From Streptomyces phaeoluteigriseus (GTDB lineage Bacteria > Actinomycetota > Actinomycetes > Streptomycetales > Streptomycetaceae): DNA of 64,000 bases. Position 1 is the first letter of the stretch. Each line of letters starts with the position of its first letter. Under the pieces are notes generated by a model. It did not search any database. It was given only the letters and a program-made list of their open reading frames with translations, and was not told the DNA's origin. The position numbers and the translations under genes were made by a program. The stretch lies in contig NZ_MPOH02000005.1 of assembly GCF_001896135.2 (NCBI RefSeq), positions 380,887-444,886 of the forward strand. Direction: 5' to 3'. Positions 8,125-16,948 of the stretch are shown here, piece by piece.

Positions 8125-10524
8125 CTACGGCAGTGCCCACTTCTGGTTGGGACCGGTGTGGCAGGCCCATAGATGGACCGGTGTGCCGTCGTTCCAGGCT
8201 CCCCCGGACGCGTCGAGGCACTTGCCGGACTGCGGGTTGCGTACAGTGCCGTCGGCCTGGGGCTGCCAGGTCTGGGCCGCACTGGCGTTGCAGCCGTAGA
8301 GCTGCACCTTCGTGCCGTCGGCAGTGCCGGCGTTGTCGATGTCCAGGCACTTGCCCAGGGCGCGCACGGTTCCGTCACCGGAAACCGTCCACTTCTGGGC
8401 CGCGGTGCCGTTGCAGTTCCACAGTTGGATCTTTGTGCCGTCGGCGGTGCCGCTGTTGTCCACGTCCAGGCACTTGCCGTTGACCCCCTTCACCTCGCCG
8501 GTCCGGGAAGTCGCTCCGGGCAGCTGGTTCATCGTGTACCAGGCTTCGGTGCTCCAGAGCTGTTTGCCGTCTGTCGCACTGAAAGGACGGGCCGAGCGCA
8601 CATGGACGACTCGGTCGGCCTTGAGTCCGGGGATCGTCAGCGTGACCGTCTTGCGGTCGGCGGACAGGGTGGCCGACTGGGCGGTGAGGCTCTCCTCGTC
8701 GACCTTGGGGCCGCCGTACGCCGCGGTCGGCACGTAGCGCCACTGCTTGATCTTGTAGCGTCCGGCCAGGTTGGCCGCGGTCTCCGTCGACACCGGCTGG
8801 GTGTACTCCAGCTCGAAACCGCCCGGGACGGCGCGCATGGCGCGGATGTCGAAGGCGTCGGTGCCGTTCGGCGTCAGCTTCTGCAGACCGTGGCTGAGCT
8901 TGCCCTCCTGGCCCCAGTTGCCGCCCGCACCCAGCCCGCCTGCGTAGAGGGCACCGTCCGGGCCGACGCTGATCCGGGTGACACCGGCTTCCAGCCCTTG
9001 CGTGAGGCGGAAGACCGCCCCCTGGTACTCACCGCCGACCTTCTCCAGGAACGCACGCTGGATGCCACCGTAGGTCACGTCGCCGAACAGCATCTGGCCG
9101 GCGAAGGGACCGTCTTTCAACTGCAGAGGCGTGCTGGGCGAGTTGGCTATCTCGTTCTGCGGGAGCCACAGCACCGGTTTGGTCACCGGCTGGGAGTCGA
9201 AGGGCCCGTCCGGGTTCATGTAGTGGTTGAAGAAGCGGTCTTGCTTGATGTGCACCAACTTCGACGAGGGCAACCAGCCGCCCTGGTTGTCGGTGACGAA
9301 CATGTCGCCGTCCGGGCCCCACCCGATGCCGTTGGGGGTGCGCAGACCACCGGCGACGTAACTGACGGCTCCGCTCGCCTTGTTCACCTTGATCGTGGTG
9401 CCGCGGTTCGGTGCCGGCTGCGGGTCCGTGGTGGCGCCGCCGTAGTTGATCGACACCGACAGGTTCAGATAGAAGAACCCGTCCTTGTACAGCAGGCCGA
9501 AAGCGAACTCGTGGAAGTTGTTGCCGAACGGCCAGGTGGCGATCCGCTTGTACTGGTCGGTGACGTCGTCGCCGTTGGTGTCGTTCAGTTCGGTCAGTTC
9601 GTGCTTCTGGGAGACATAGAGCTTGCCGTCCACGTACTTGACGCCCATCGGCTCCTTCAGGCCGCTCGCGATCTTCTTGTACGTCACCTTGTCGGGTCCG
9701 GTGGCCCCGGTGACGTTGCTCAGCAGGTACACCTCGCCCGTGCTGTTGTCCGTGCCGCCCCAGGTGGTCACCGCGAGGCGGCCGTCGGGCAGCCAGTCCA
9801 TGGCGGAGACCTGCGGTTCGAAGCCGCTTGGCCGCAGGTTCGTCAGGGTGTAGTTCGGGTGGACCTCGGTCAGGGGCAGTCCGTCACCGGGCGTGTCGAG
9901 GGCGCCTTCGCACTCTTTCCGGCCCGGCGATGTGACGCGTACGACGCCGGCGTCGGTGCTCAGCACCGAGTTCGGTACAAGGCTGAAGCCGGTGGCGCCC
10001 GGGGGCTTCCAGGAGAGCGTGATCTGCTGGGCGCCGCCCGCCTCGAAGTGCTCGATGCGCAGGGAGTGGTAACCGGCCGTCAGCGAAACCGTGCCGTCCT
10101 TGGGCAGGTCGGAGCCGTGCAGTCCGTCGTGGTCGATGACCAGCTTGTCGTCGACGTAGAGGCGGGAGCCGTCATCGCTGGCCAGGCGGAAGGTGTGGCT
10201 GCCGGCCGCGGCGACGTCGAGGTTCCCGGTGACCTGGGTGACGAAGTTGGACGCAAGCCCGAAGTCTGCGTCGGAGGTCCAGTTGATCACCGACATCTTC
10301 TTGTCGATGTTCGGGGTCTGTCCGGGCTTGAGGGTGCAGATCTCTTTCAGCGACGTCTGCACGTCGAAGACGCGGAGCGTGACACCGGGTTCCTGCGGGG
10401 GAAGAGGTACGGCCTCGGGGGCGGCCGCGATCGCGGGGACCGACAGGCCGAGGGCCACTAACGGGACGGTGAGCGTTACGGCCAGACGTCTGCCGAGTCG
10501 GTGGGAGAACAGCCGTGGATACAC
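8125..10524 (-). CDS. Secreted PA14 / PQQ-type sugar dehydrogenase with ricin-type lectin domain
   Basis: Large exported protein (799 aa). Order: signal peptide (about 1-37, ending AIAAAP); PA14-like domain (about 55-190, GSHTFRLASDDGSRLYVDD); a beta-propeller resembling soluble glucose/sorbosone dehydrogenases (about 210-560, with GLRTPNGIGWGPDG and ISVGPDGALYAGG); a linker domain; and a C-terminal beta-trefoil with three repeats ending QKW/QTW/QKW (ricin-B/CBM13 type). It probably oxidises or binds extracellular sugars while anchored to glycan. The GTG at 10524 is chosen because a perfect AGGAGG lies 4 nt upstream. The gene is divergent from the next two genes, which share its lectin domain. 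Confidence 0.85.
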   Translation of the reverse strand: MYPRLFSHRLGRRLAVTLTVPLVALGLSVPAIAAAPEAVPLPPQEPGVTLRVFDVQTSLKEICTLKPGQTPNIDKKMSVINWTSDADFGLASNFVTQVTGNLDVAAAGSHTFRLASDDGSRLYVDDKLVIDHDGLHGSDLPKDGTVSLTAGYHSLRIEHFEAGGAQQITLSWKPPGATGFSLVPNSVLSTDAGVVRVTSPGRKECEGALDTPGDGLPLTEVHPNYTLTNLRPSGFEPQVSAMDWLPDGRLAVTTWGGTDNSTGEVYLLSNVTGATGPDKVTYKKIASGLKEPMGVKYVDGKLYVSQKHELTELNDTNGDDVTDQYKRIATWPFGNNFHEFAFGLLYKDGFFYLNLSVSINYGGATTDPQPAPNRGTTIKVNKASGAVSYVAGGLRTPNGIGWGPDGDMFVTDNQGGWLPSSKLVHIKQDRFFNHYMNPDGPFDSQPVTKPVLWLPQNEIANSPSTPLQLKDGPFAGQMLFGDVTYGGIQRAFLEKVGGEYQGAVFRLTQGLEAGVTRISVGPDGALYAGGLGAGGNWGQEGKLSHGLQKLTPNGTDAFDIRAMRAVPGGFELEYTQPVSTETAANLAGRYKIKQWRYVPTAAYGGPKVDEESLTAQSATLSADRKTVTLTIPGLKADRVVHVRSARPFSATDGKQLWSTEAWYTMNQLPGATSRTGEVKGVNGKCLDVDNSGTADGTKIQLWNCNGTAAQKWTVSGDGTVRALGKCLDIDNAGTADGTKVQLYGCNASAAQTWQPQADGTVRNPQSGKCLDASGGAWNDGTPVHLWACHTGPNQKWALP

Positions 10525-11025
10525 ATGACCTCCTGTAGGTCCCCCGAGGGCGGGGGACGTCAATGGGGCAAAGTGCAGAATCCACCGCTGCCGGAGCGCG
10601 CCGTCGTTCCGGATACGGAGAGTTGCGGAGATGTGGACGGTGACGCTTGGGTCACGTCCGTCGCCTCACCGCCGCGTTGCACACAGTAGGGACTTCCCCC
10701 GGGCGCGTCCATGCTTTGTCACGAGCGTGCACAAAGTCCTCGGCAGATTCCATGAAGTCCTCCTCTACGGAGCCGACTTGGGATCGAAGAGGCAGATGGA
10801 GATCATCACCCCGGGGTCCCATCCAGCTGCTTTGTCCCCTTGCTGGAAAAAGTTACGGCCGTGTACGTCAAAGGGGTTTCTGGTGCGTGAAAAAGCGAAT
10901 AGCTTCCTGCCCTGTACCGAACGACAAAGGCGGAACGCCCTCCCTCCGGGGCACCCAAGTCCCTCGGCGCGACGGCGTGCGCCTGTGCTCCAGACCCCCA
11001 CCCCGTCAGCACACGGAGGATGCGC
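10525..11025. promoter_or_regulatory. Divergent promoter region with a possible leader ORF
   Basis: Some 500 nt separate the two divergent dehydrogenase genes and should hold both promoters; no operator is recognisable. On the minus strand a 33-codon ORF (10753 to 10652, starting MESAEDFVHARDK) has a strong AGAGGAGG five bases before its ATG. It lies 128 nt upstream of the lectin-dehydrogenase start, so it could be a leader peptide or the end of a lost gene. Confidence 0.4.
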
Positions 11026-13863
11026 GTGCACAGGAGACTCACTCGACCTCTCGCGGCGCTGGCCTGCGCCTTGCTCGCCGCCGCGGGCGCTCTCACCGCC
11101 CAGCAGAGACCCCCCGACGCGACACCGGCACTCTTGGCGGCCGCCGCAGCCGACGAGTTCCAACAAGTCACCCTCGCCAAGGGAGTGGCGGAGACCGGTG
11201 AGCCCATGACGCTCGCCGTCCTGCCCAACAGGTCCGTGCTGCACACCTCACGGGACGGCACTCTCCGCCTCACCGACGCCGCAGGCGCCACCAAGGTCGC
11301 CGGAAAGCTGGACGTCTACTCGCACGACGAAGAGGGCCTGCAAGGCATCGGCGTGGATCCGGGCTTCACCACGAACCGCTTCATCTACCTCTACTACGCG
11401 CCGAAGCTGACGACCCCTTCCGGCGACGCGCCCGCGAACGGGTCCGCAGCGGACTTCGCTCCCTTCGACGGCGTCAATCGGCTGTCGCGTTTCGTCCTCG
11501 GAGCCGACGGCTCACTCGACATCGCCAGCGAGAAGAAGGTCCTCGACGTCCCCGCGAGCCGCGGACTGTGCTGCCATGTCGGCGGTGACATCGCCTTCGA
11601 CGCCCAGGGCAACCTGTACCTCTCCACCGGTGACGACAGCAACCCCTTCGCATCCGATGGCTACACCCCCATCGACGAGCGCACCAGCCGCAACCCCGCG
11701 TACGACGCCCAGCGCTCCTCCGGCAACACCAACGACCTGCGCGGCAAGGTGCTACGGATCAAGGTCGCCGCCGACGGGAGCTACACCATCCCGCCCGGCA
11801 ACCTCTTCGCGCCCGGAACCGCGAAGACCAGGCCGGAGATCTACGCCATGGGCTTCCGCAACCCCTTCCGAATGAGCGTCGACAAACCCACCGGCACCGT
11901 CTACCTCGGCGACTACGGCCCCGACGCGGGCACGGCGAACGCGGGACGCGGACCCGCCGGGCAGGTCGAATTCAACCGGATCACCAAGGCCGGCAACTAC
12001 GGCTGGCCCTACTGCACCGGCGACAACAGCGCCTACGTGGACTACAACTTCGCCACCTCGACGTCCGGCGCCACCTTCTCCTGCACCGCCCCCAAGAACA
12101 CATCGCCGAACAACACCGGCCTGACCGACCTCCCCCCGGCCCAGCCCGCCTGGATACCGTACGACGGAGGCTCCATCCCCGAATTCGGCGGCGGCTCGGA
12201 GTCACCGATGGGCGGGCCCGTCTACCGCTACGACGCGGCCTCGACCTCCACGGTCAAGTTCCCGGAGAGCTTCGACGGCGACTACTTCGCCGGCGAGTTC
12301 GGCCGCCAGTGGATCAAACGTATCGAGCAGTCCGGCGACGGCACCGTACAGGCGATCAACGCCTTCCCCTGGCAGGGCACCCAGGTCATGGACATGGCCT
12401 TCGGCCCGGACGGCGCGCTGTACGTCCTCGACTACGGCACCGGCTACTACAACGGAGACGCCAACAGCGCGGTCTACCGTATCGAGTACGTCACCGACGG
12501 ACGCGCCCCGCTCGCCAAGGCCACCGCGAACCGCACCTCCGGCCAGGCCCCGCTCGCGGTGGCGTTCTCCTCGGCCGGGACCTCCGACCCCGACGGCGAC
12601 CCCCTCACCTACGCCTGGAAGTTCGGCGACGGGGGCACATCCACAGCCGCGAACCCCTCGCACACCTACACCGCCAACGGCCGCCACACCGCCGAACTGA
12701 CCGTCTCCGACGGCACCGGCAACACCGCCACCGCCTCCGTCATCATCACCGTCGGCAACACCGCGCCCACCGTCACCCTCAACCTGCCCGCCGACGGCTC
12801 CATCATCGACCCGGGCGCCGCCGTACCCTTCACGGTCACCGTCACCGACCCCGAGGACGGCACGATCGACTGCTCCAAGGTGAAGGTCACCTTCATCATC
12901 GGTCACGACAGCCACGGCCACCCGCAGACCTCCGCCACCGGCTGCTCCGGCACCGTACAGACCATCGCCGACGGAGAGCACGACCCCAACGCGAACATCT
13001 TCGGCGTCTGGGACGCCGAGTACACCGACAAGGGAGCAGGCGGCCAGCCCGCCCTGACCACGCACGACCAGAACATCAGCCAGGGCAGCAAGCGGCAGGC
13101 CGAGCACTTCAGCGGTTCCGTCGGCGTCACGATCGTCGACAAGGCCACGGCGAACGGTGGCAAGACCGTCGGCTACATCGACAACAACGACTGGATCTCC
13201 TTCACCCCGTACATCCTCGGCAACGCCACCAAAGTGACCGCTCGGGTCTCCTCCGGCGGTGCGGGAGGCACACTGGAGGTACGGGCCGGCTCGCCCACCG
13301 GCACCCTGCTCGGCTCGGCTGCGGTCCCCGTCACCGGAGGCTGGGACACCTTCCGGGACGTGAGCGCGGACCTGACCAACCGTCCGGCCTCCACCACCAC
13401 CCTGTACCTCGTCTTCAAGGGCGGCAGCGGCTCCCTCTTCGACCTCGACGACTTCACCTTCACCACCAGCGGGGCCACCGCGCCCGGCGGTGAGCTCAAG
13501 GGGATCGGCGGCAAGTGCGCGGAGGCTGCCGGCGGAGCGAGCACCGACGGGACACAGATCCAGTTGTGGACGTGTAACCGGACGGCCGCCCAGAAATGGA
13601 CGCCCAGCACGGACGACACGCTGCGGGCGCTCGGCAAGTGCCTGGACATCAGCGGCGCGGGCACGGCCGACGGCACCAAGATCCAGCTGTACGGGTGCAA
13701 CGGCACGGGCGCCCAGAAGTGGGTGGCTCAGGCCGACGGAACGTTGAAGAACCCGGCGTCCGGCAAGTGCCTGGACGCCTCCGGAGCCTCCTCGGCGGAC
13801 GGCACCAAGCTCCAGCTGTGGACCTGCCACACCGGCGCCAACCAGAAGTGGACCCTGTCATGA
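11026..13863 (+). CDS. Secreted PQQ-type sugar dehydrogenase with PKD, CBM-like and ricin-type lectin domains
   Basis: Signal peptide (about 1-25), then a glucose/sorbosone dehydrogenase propeller (about 45-480) with EEGLQGIGVDPGF, CCHVGGDIAFDAQGNLYLSTGDD, YAMGFRNPFRM and AFGPDGALYVLDYGTGYY. A PKD domain follows (about 490-580, DPDGDPLTYAWKFGDG), then an Ig-like segment, a CBM6-like carbohydrate-binding region (about 690-820, DWISFTPY...FDLDDFTF) and a C-terminal triple-QKW beta-trefoil lectin (about 825-945). The family oxidises sugars with PQQ. GTG 11026 is preferred because GGAGG lies 6 nt upstream; the ATG at 11020 directly abuts it. The stop overlaps the next gene (ATGA), so they form an operon. 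Confidence 0.85.
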   Translation: MHRRLTRPLAALACALLAAAGALTAQQRPPDATPALLAAAAADEFQQVTLAKGVAETGEPMTLAVLPNRSVLHTSRDGTLRLTDAAGATKVAGKLDVYSHDEEGLQGIGVDPGFTTNRFIYLYYAPKLTTPSGDAPANGSAADFAPFDGVNRLSRFVLGADGSLDIASEKKVLDVPASRGLCCHVGGDIAFDAQGNLYLSTGDDSNPFASDGYTPIDERTSRNPAYDAQRSSGNTNDLRGKVLRIKVAADGSYTIPPGNLFAPGTAKTRPEIYAMGFRNPFRMSVDKPTGTVYLGDYGPDAGTANAGRGPAGQVEFNRITKAGNYGWPYCTGDNSAYVDYNFATSTSGATFSCTAPKNTSPNNTGLTDLPPAQPAWIPYDGGSIPEFGGGSESPMGGPVYRYDAASTSTVKFPESFDGDYFAGEFGRQWIKRIEQSGDGTVQAINAFPWQGTQVMDMAFGPDGALYVLDYGTGYYNGDANSAVYRIEYVTDGRAPLAKATANRTSGQAPLAVAFSSAGTSDPDGDPLTYAWKFGDGGTSTAANPSHTYTANGRHTAELTVSDGTGNTATASVIITVGNTAPTVTLNLPADGSIIDPGAAVPFTVTVTDPEDGTIDCSKVKVTFIIGHDSHGHPQTSATGCSGTVQTIADGEHDPNANIFGVWDAEYTDKGAGGQPALTTHDQNISQGSKRQAEHFSGSVGVTIVDKATANGGKTVGYIDNNDWISFTPYILGNATKVTARVSSGGAGGTLEVRAGSPTGTLLGSAAVPVTGGWDTFRDVSADLTNRPASTTTLYLVFKGGSGSLFDLDDFTFTTSGATAPGGELKGIGGKCAEAAGGASTDGTQIQLWTCNRTAAQKWTPSTDDTLRALGKCLDISGAGTADGTKIQLYGCNGTGAQKWVAQADGTLKNPASGKCLDASGASSADGTKLQLWTCHTGANQKWTLS

Positions 13864-15638
13864 GCCGACGACTCACCCGTCTCGCCTGCTGGGCCGTCTG
13901 CGGACTGCTCGGCGCCGCAGCCCTGCCCACGGCGGTCTCCACGGCCTCCGAACCGGGCCCGACAGCCCCCGCCCGCGCGTCGGCGGCCACCCCCGCCCGC
14001 GCGGCGGCCGCCGCCGACCCGGCGTACGACGTGCTGGTCTTCTCCAAGACCGCCGGATTCCGCCACTCCTCCATCGACGAAGGCATCACCGCCCTGCGCC
14101 AGCTGGGCACCGCCAACAACTTCACCGTCACCGCGACCGAGGACGCCGCCGCCTTCACCCCCGGCAACCTCAGCGGTTACGACGCCGTGGTCTTCCTCTC
14201 CACCACCGGCGACATCCTCAACACCGCCCAGCAGACCGCCTTCGAGGGATACATCGGGGCCGGCGGCGGCTACGTCGGCGTCCACGCGGCGGCCGACACC
14301 GAGTACGACTGGACCTGGTACAACGGCCTGGCCGGCGCCCTCTTCAAGTCCCACCCGCACATCCAGCCGGCCACCGTCAAGGTGGAGGACCGCGCACACG
14401 ACGCCACCGCCCACCTCGGTCCGATCTGGCAGCGGACCGACGAGTGGTACGACTACCGCACCAACCCCCGCAGTTCGGCCCACGTCCTGGCCTCGCTCGA
14501 CGAGTCCACCTACAGCGGCGGCACCATGAGCGGCGACCACCCCATCGCCTGGTGCAAGGACTACGAAGGAGGGCGCGCCTTCTACACCGGCGGCGGCCAC
14601 ACCGAGGACTCCTACGCCGACCCCGTCTTCCGCCGCCATCTGCTCGGCGGCATCCGCTGGGCCGCGGAGATGACGGAGGCCGACTGCCGCCCGGAGACCG
14701 GCTACACCACCCTGTTCGGCACCTCCGGGACCACTGGCTGGAAGCAGGCCGGTCCGGGCTCCTTCGCCAACGCCGACAACACCCTGACCTCCCGGGGAGG
14801 CCTCGGCCTGTTCTGGTACCAGGCGAAGGAGTACAAGTCCTACTCGCTGAAGCTCGACTGGCGCCAGGCCGGTGACGACAACTCCGGTGTCTTCGTGGGC
14901 TTCCCGGCCTCCGACGACCCGTGGTCGGCCGTCAACAACGGGTACGAGATCCAGATCGACGCCACGGACGCTCCGGACCGCACCACCGGCGCCGTCTACG
15001 GCTACAAGTCCGCCGACCTCGCCGCCCGCGACGCGGCGCTGAACCCGCCGGGAGAGTGGAACACCTACGAGATCCGGGTCGAGGGCGAGCGCCTCCAGCT
15101 CTTCCTCAACGGCCGCAAGATCAACGACTTCACCAACACCGACCCCGCCCGCAGCCTCCAGCAGGGCCACATCGGCCTGCAGAACCACGGCGACGGCGAC
15201 GACGTCTCCTTCCGCAACATCCGGATCAAGGAACTAGCAGGCGCGCCCGGGCACCGGGAAGGCGCTGTGAGCGGCATAGGAGGCAAGTGTGTCGACGTCG
15301 CCGACGGGGTGAGCGCCGACGGCACGCAGATCCAGTTGTGGACGTGCAACCAGACAGCCGCCCAGAAGTGGACGGTCGGCACGGACGACACACTGCGCGC
15401 CCTGGGCAAGTGCATGGACATCAGCGGCAGCGGCACGACCGACGGCACCAAGGTGCAGCTCTACGGCTGCAACAGCACCGGCGCCCAGAAGTGGGTGCCA
15501 CAGACCGACGGCACGCTGAGGAACCCGCAGTCGGGCAAGTGCCTGGACGCGGCCGGTGTCTCCTCTGCCGACGGCACCAAGCTCCACCTGTGGACCTGCC
15601 ACACCGGCGCCAACCAGAAGTGGGTTCTCCCCAGCTGA
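13860..15638 (+). CDS. Secreted ThuA / DUF1080 protein with ricin-type lectin domain
   Basis: 592 aa. Signal peptide (about 1-30), then a ThuA-like domain (about 58-275) with VLVFSKTAGFRHSSI, GGGYVGVHAAADTEYDW and a metal-site-like GGGHTEDSY. A DUF1080 (3-keto-disaccharide hydrolase type) jelly roll follows (about 285-460, WKQAGPGSFANADNTL, YEIQIDATDAPDR, QQGHIGLQNHG), then a triple-QKW lectin (about 468-592). Such domains are linked to 3-keto-sugar metabolism, so the protein may process sugars oxidised by the co-transcribed dehydrogenase. That link is inference from domains and from the ATGA overlap with the upstream gene. Confidence 0.85.
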   Translation: MSRRLTRLACWAVCGLLGAAALPTAVSTASEPGPTAPARASAATPARAAAAADPAYDVLVFSKTAGFRHSSIDEGITALRQLGTANNFTVTATEDAAAFTPGNLSGYDAVVFLSTTGDILNTAQQTAFEGYIGAGGGYVGVHAAADTEYDWTWYNGLAGALFKSHPHIQPATVKVEDRAHDATAHLGPIWQRTDEWYDYRTNPRSSAHVLASLDESTYSGGTMSGDHPIAWCKDYEGGRAFYTGGGHTEDSYADPVFRRHLLGGIRWAAEMTEADCRPETGYTTLFGTSGTTGWKQAGPGSFANADNTLTSRGGLGLFWYQAKEYKSYSLKLDWRQAGDDNSGVFVGFPASDDPWSAVNNGYEIQIDATDAPDRTTGAVYGYKSADLAARDAALNPPGEWNTYEIRVEGERLQLFLNGRKINDFTNTDPARSLQQGHIGLQNHGDGDDVSFRNIRIKELAGAPGHREGAVSGIGGKCVDVADGVSADGTQIQLWTCNQTAAQKWTVGTDDTLRALGKCMDISGSGTTDGTKVQLYGCNSTGAQKWVPQTDGTLRNPQSGKCLDAAGVSSADGTKLHLWTCHTGANQKWVLPS

Positions 15639-15652
15639 GTGACCCTCATGAC

Positions 15653-15685
15653 TTCGTCGGCACCGCGGAAGGCGGCGCCGACGAA
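15653..15685 (+). terminator. Hairpin terminator after the ThuA-lectin gene
   Basis: Perfect-looking inverted repeat with 14-base arms (TTCGTCGGCACCGC / GCGGCGCCGACGAA, one A-C mismatch) and a GGAAG loop, 15 nt after the stop codon. It has no U-tract. Confidence 0.75.
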
Positions 15686-16051
15686 ACCGGCCGCGAGATC
15701 GGGCCGGTGACGGCGGCCGGGTGCCACGCCGAAGCGCCCGGCCGCCGCTCGCTCACGCTCGTCGAGGCGAAGTTCCCTGCCGCCGTCTCGCGACGGCAAC
15801 CTTCTCCTGCCGAACAGGGCAAGGACCGACAAAGTGCGGTGCGGGCCGGTCTCCTCTCTCGCGGCCTCCCACTCAAATTCTCTCGGGCGCGGTCTTGCAG
15901 ACGTAGAGGGCCACTGAGATCGGCAGGAAGGGAGGCGGAGGATGAACAGGGCCCTCCGACCGAAGTGCTGGACCGCCGGGGGCGCAGACCTGGGCAGCGG
16001 AGAGATTACCGACGGCGAAGCCGGTGATCAGGAAGGTGCTGGCCTTGCTTG
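15686..16051. other. Intergenic, no supported gene
   Basis: Short uninformative frames on both strands; no domain, repeat or regulatory site recognised. Confidence 0.4.
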
Positions 16052-16330
16052 TCAGGTCCTTCGGGCAGGTGGTCGTCGAACCGTGCGGGTGAAGGTCAGC
16101 GGACCGGCCGGCACACCATCCCAGACCGTCGGGCGGCGCGCGTCCTCGAGCCGAACGGACAATGATCCCTCCGGCAAGAAGTCGTCGTCATCGGCCGTGG
16201 TGCACCAGAGAGTGGTGACCTCGTTCAACGCGAAGTTCCGTGCGGCGCCCGCGCCCACGGCTCGGGGCAGCGGCACCGCCACGACGCGTGGGTCCTCTCT
16301 CAGGACCGCGGGCAGTTCCGTCCAAGAACT
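16052..16330 (-). pseudogene. Family 2 glycosyltransferase fragment
   Basis: The minus-strand frame reads PAVLREDPRVVAVPLPRAVG, then ARNFALNEVTTLWCTTADDDDFLPEGSL. This matches the GT2 nucleotide-sugar-binding segment, where an ARNxAL...TxW block is followed by the DDD metal site and LPPGSL. The N-terminal Rossmann part and the acceptor-binding C-terminus are missing. The 5' side runs directly into the aminoglycoside-kinase fragment. Confidence 0.6.
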
Positions 16331-16568
16331 GGGCCCACCGCTGGACGCGTCGGCGGTCGAGCTCCGCGGCCTCTGCGAAGACGTCCAAGACGCGGTGGAC
16401 AGCCTTGCGCAGGAGGAACGCCAGCGCGCGGGACTTCAGCAGTGTGCCGCCGTCGTAGGCGGGATCTCCCACGTATCCCTTGGGGTCGACAGCAAGCCAC
16501 GGCTCTCGGCCGGCACGCGGGGTGCCGTGGCCCTCATCACCGCCGTCGGCGCGCAGGTTCCAGCCCAA
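16331..16568 (-). pseudogene. APH(6)-type aminoglycoside/hydroxyurea kinase fragment
   Basis: The minus-strand frame contains PWLAVDPKGYVGDPAYDGGT followed by LLKSRALAFLL and AAELDRRRVQRWAQF. This is the C-terminal DPK metal-binding motif region of APH(6)-family kinases (PF04655). The N-terminal ATP-binding half and the HGDLxxxN catalytic loop are absent, so it cannot be functional. Confidence 0.65.
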
Positions 16569-16948
16569 CGTAGGCCGTCTGGCCGCGCGCAGGTCTCTGC
16601 CGCCTGACTGGACGTCACCGTCTCTCGCAGGCCATCGGCGTGCTGGCAGCCGTCGCTCATGGCGCTGCCGAGCGGTTGGTGAGGTCGATCAGCCTGGCGA
16701 GGCACCGCCGCCTTCGGTCTGTTCGCGCACCACCGGACTCCGCCGAGCTGTCGGTCCGCACGTGACCGCAGTCGGCATCTCCGCATTTCGAGCAATCGCT
16801 CAATATTCCGAATTGCCGCACATACGATTTTCCACTCGAACGGGTGGCATGAGAAATGGTTTTCAGCCTGCAGAGGGCGGTTAACCTCTCCGAGAATCGA
16901 TCACGTTCCGTCCGGAGGGCGGATCTTAGGGCGAAGGACGGAGGGTAA
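16569..16948. other. Intergenic, AT-richer promoter region for the metalloprotease
   Basis: Around 16795-16890 the base composition drops sharply (for example CAATATTCCGAATTG), which marks either a promoter region or the edge of a transferred segment. No gene is recognised. Confidence 0.4.

Noticed and set aside
8173-10461. A 762-codon plus-strand ORF and similar long antisense frames opposite the lectin enzymes
   Set aside because: They are third-position-GC shadows of real genes, with Gly/Arg/Val-rich sequence and no domains.
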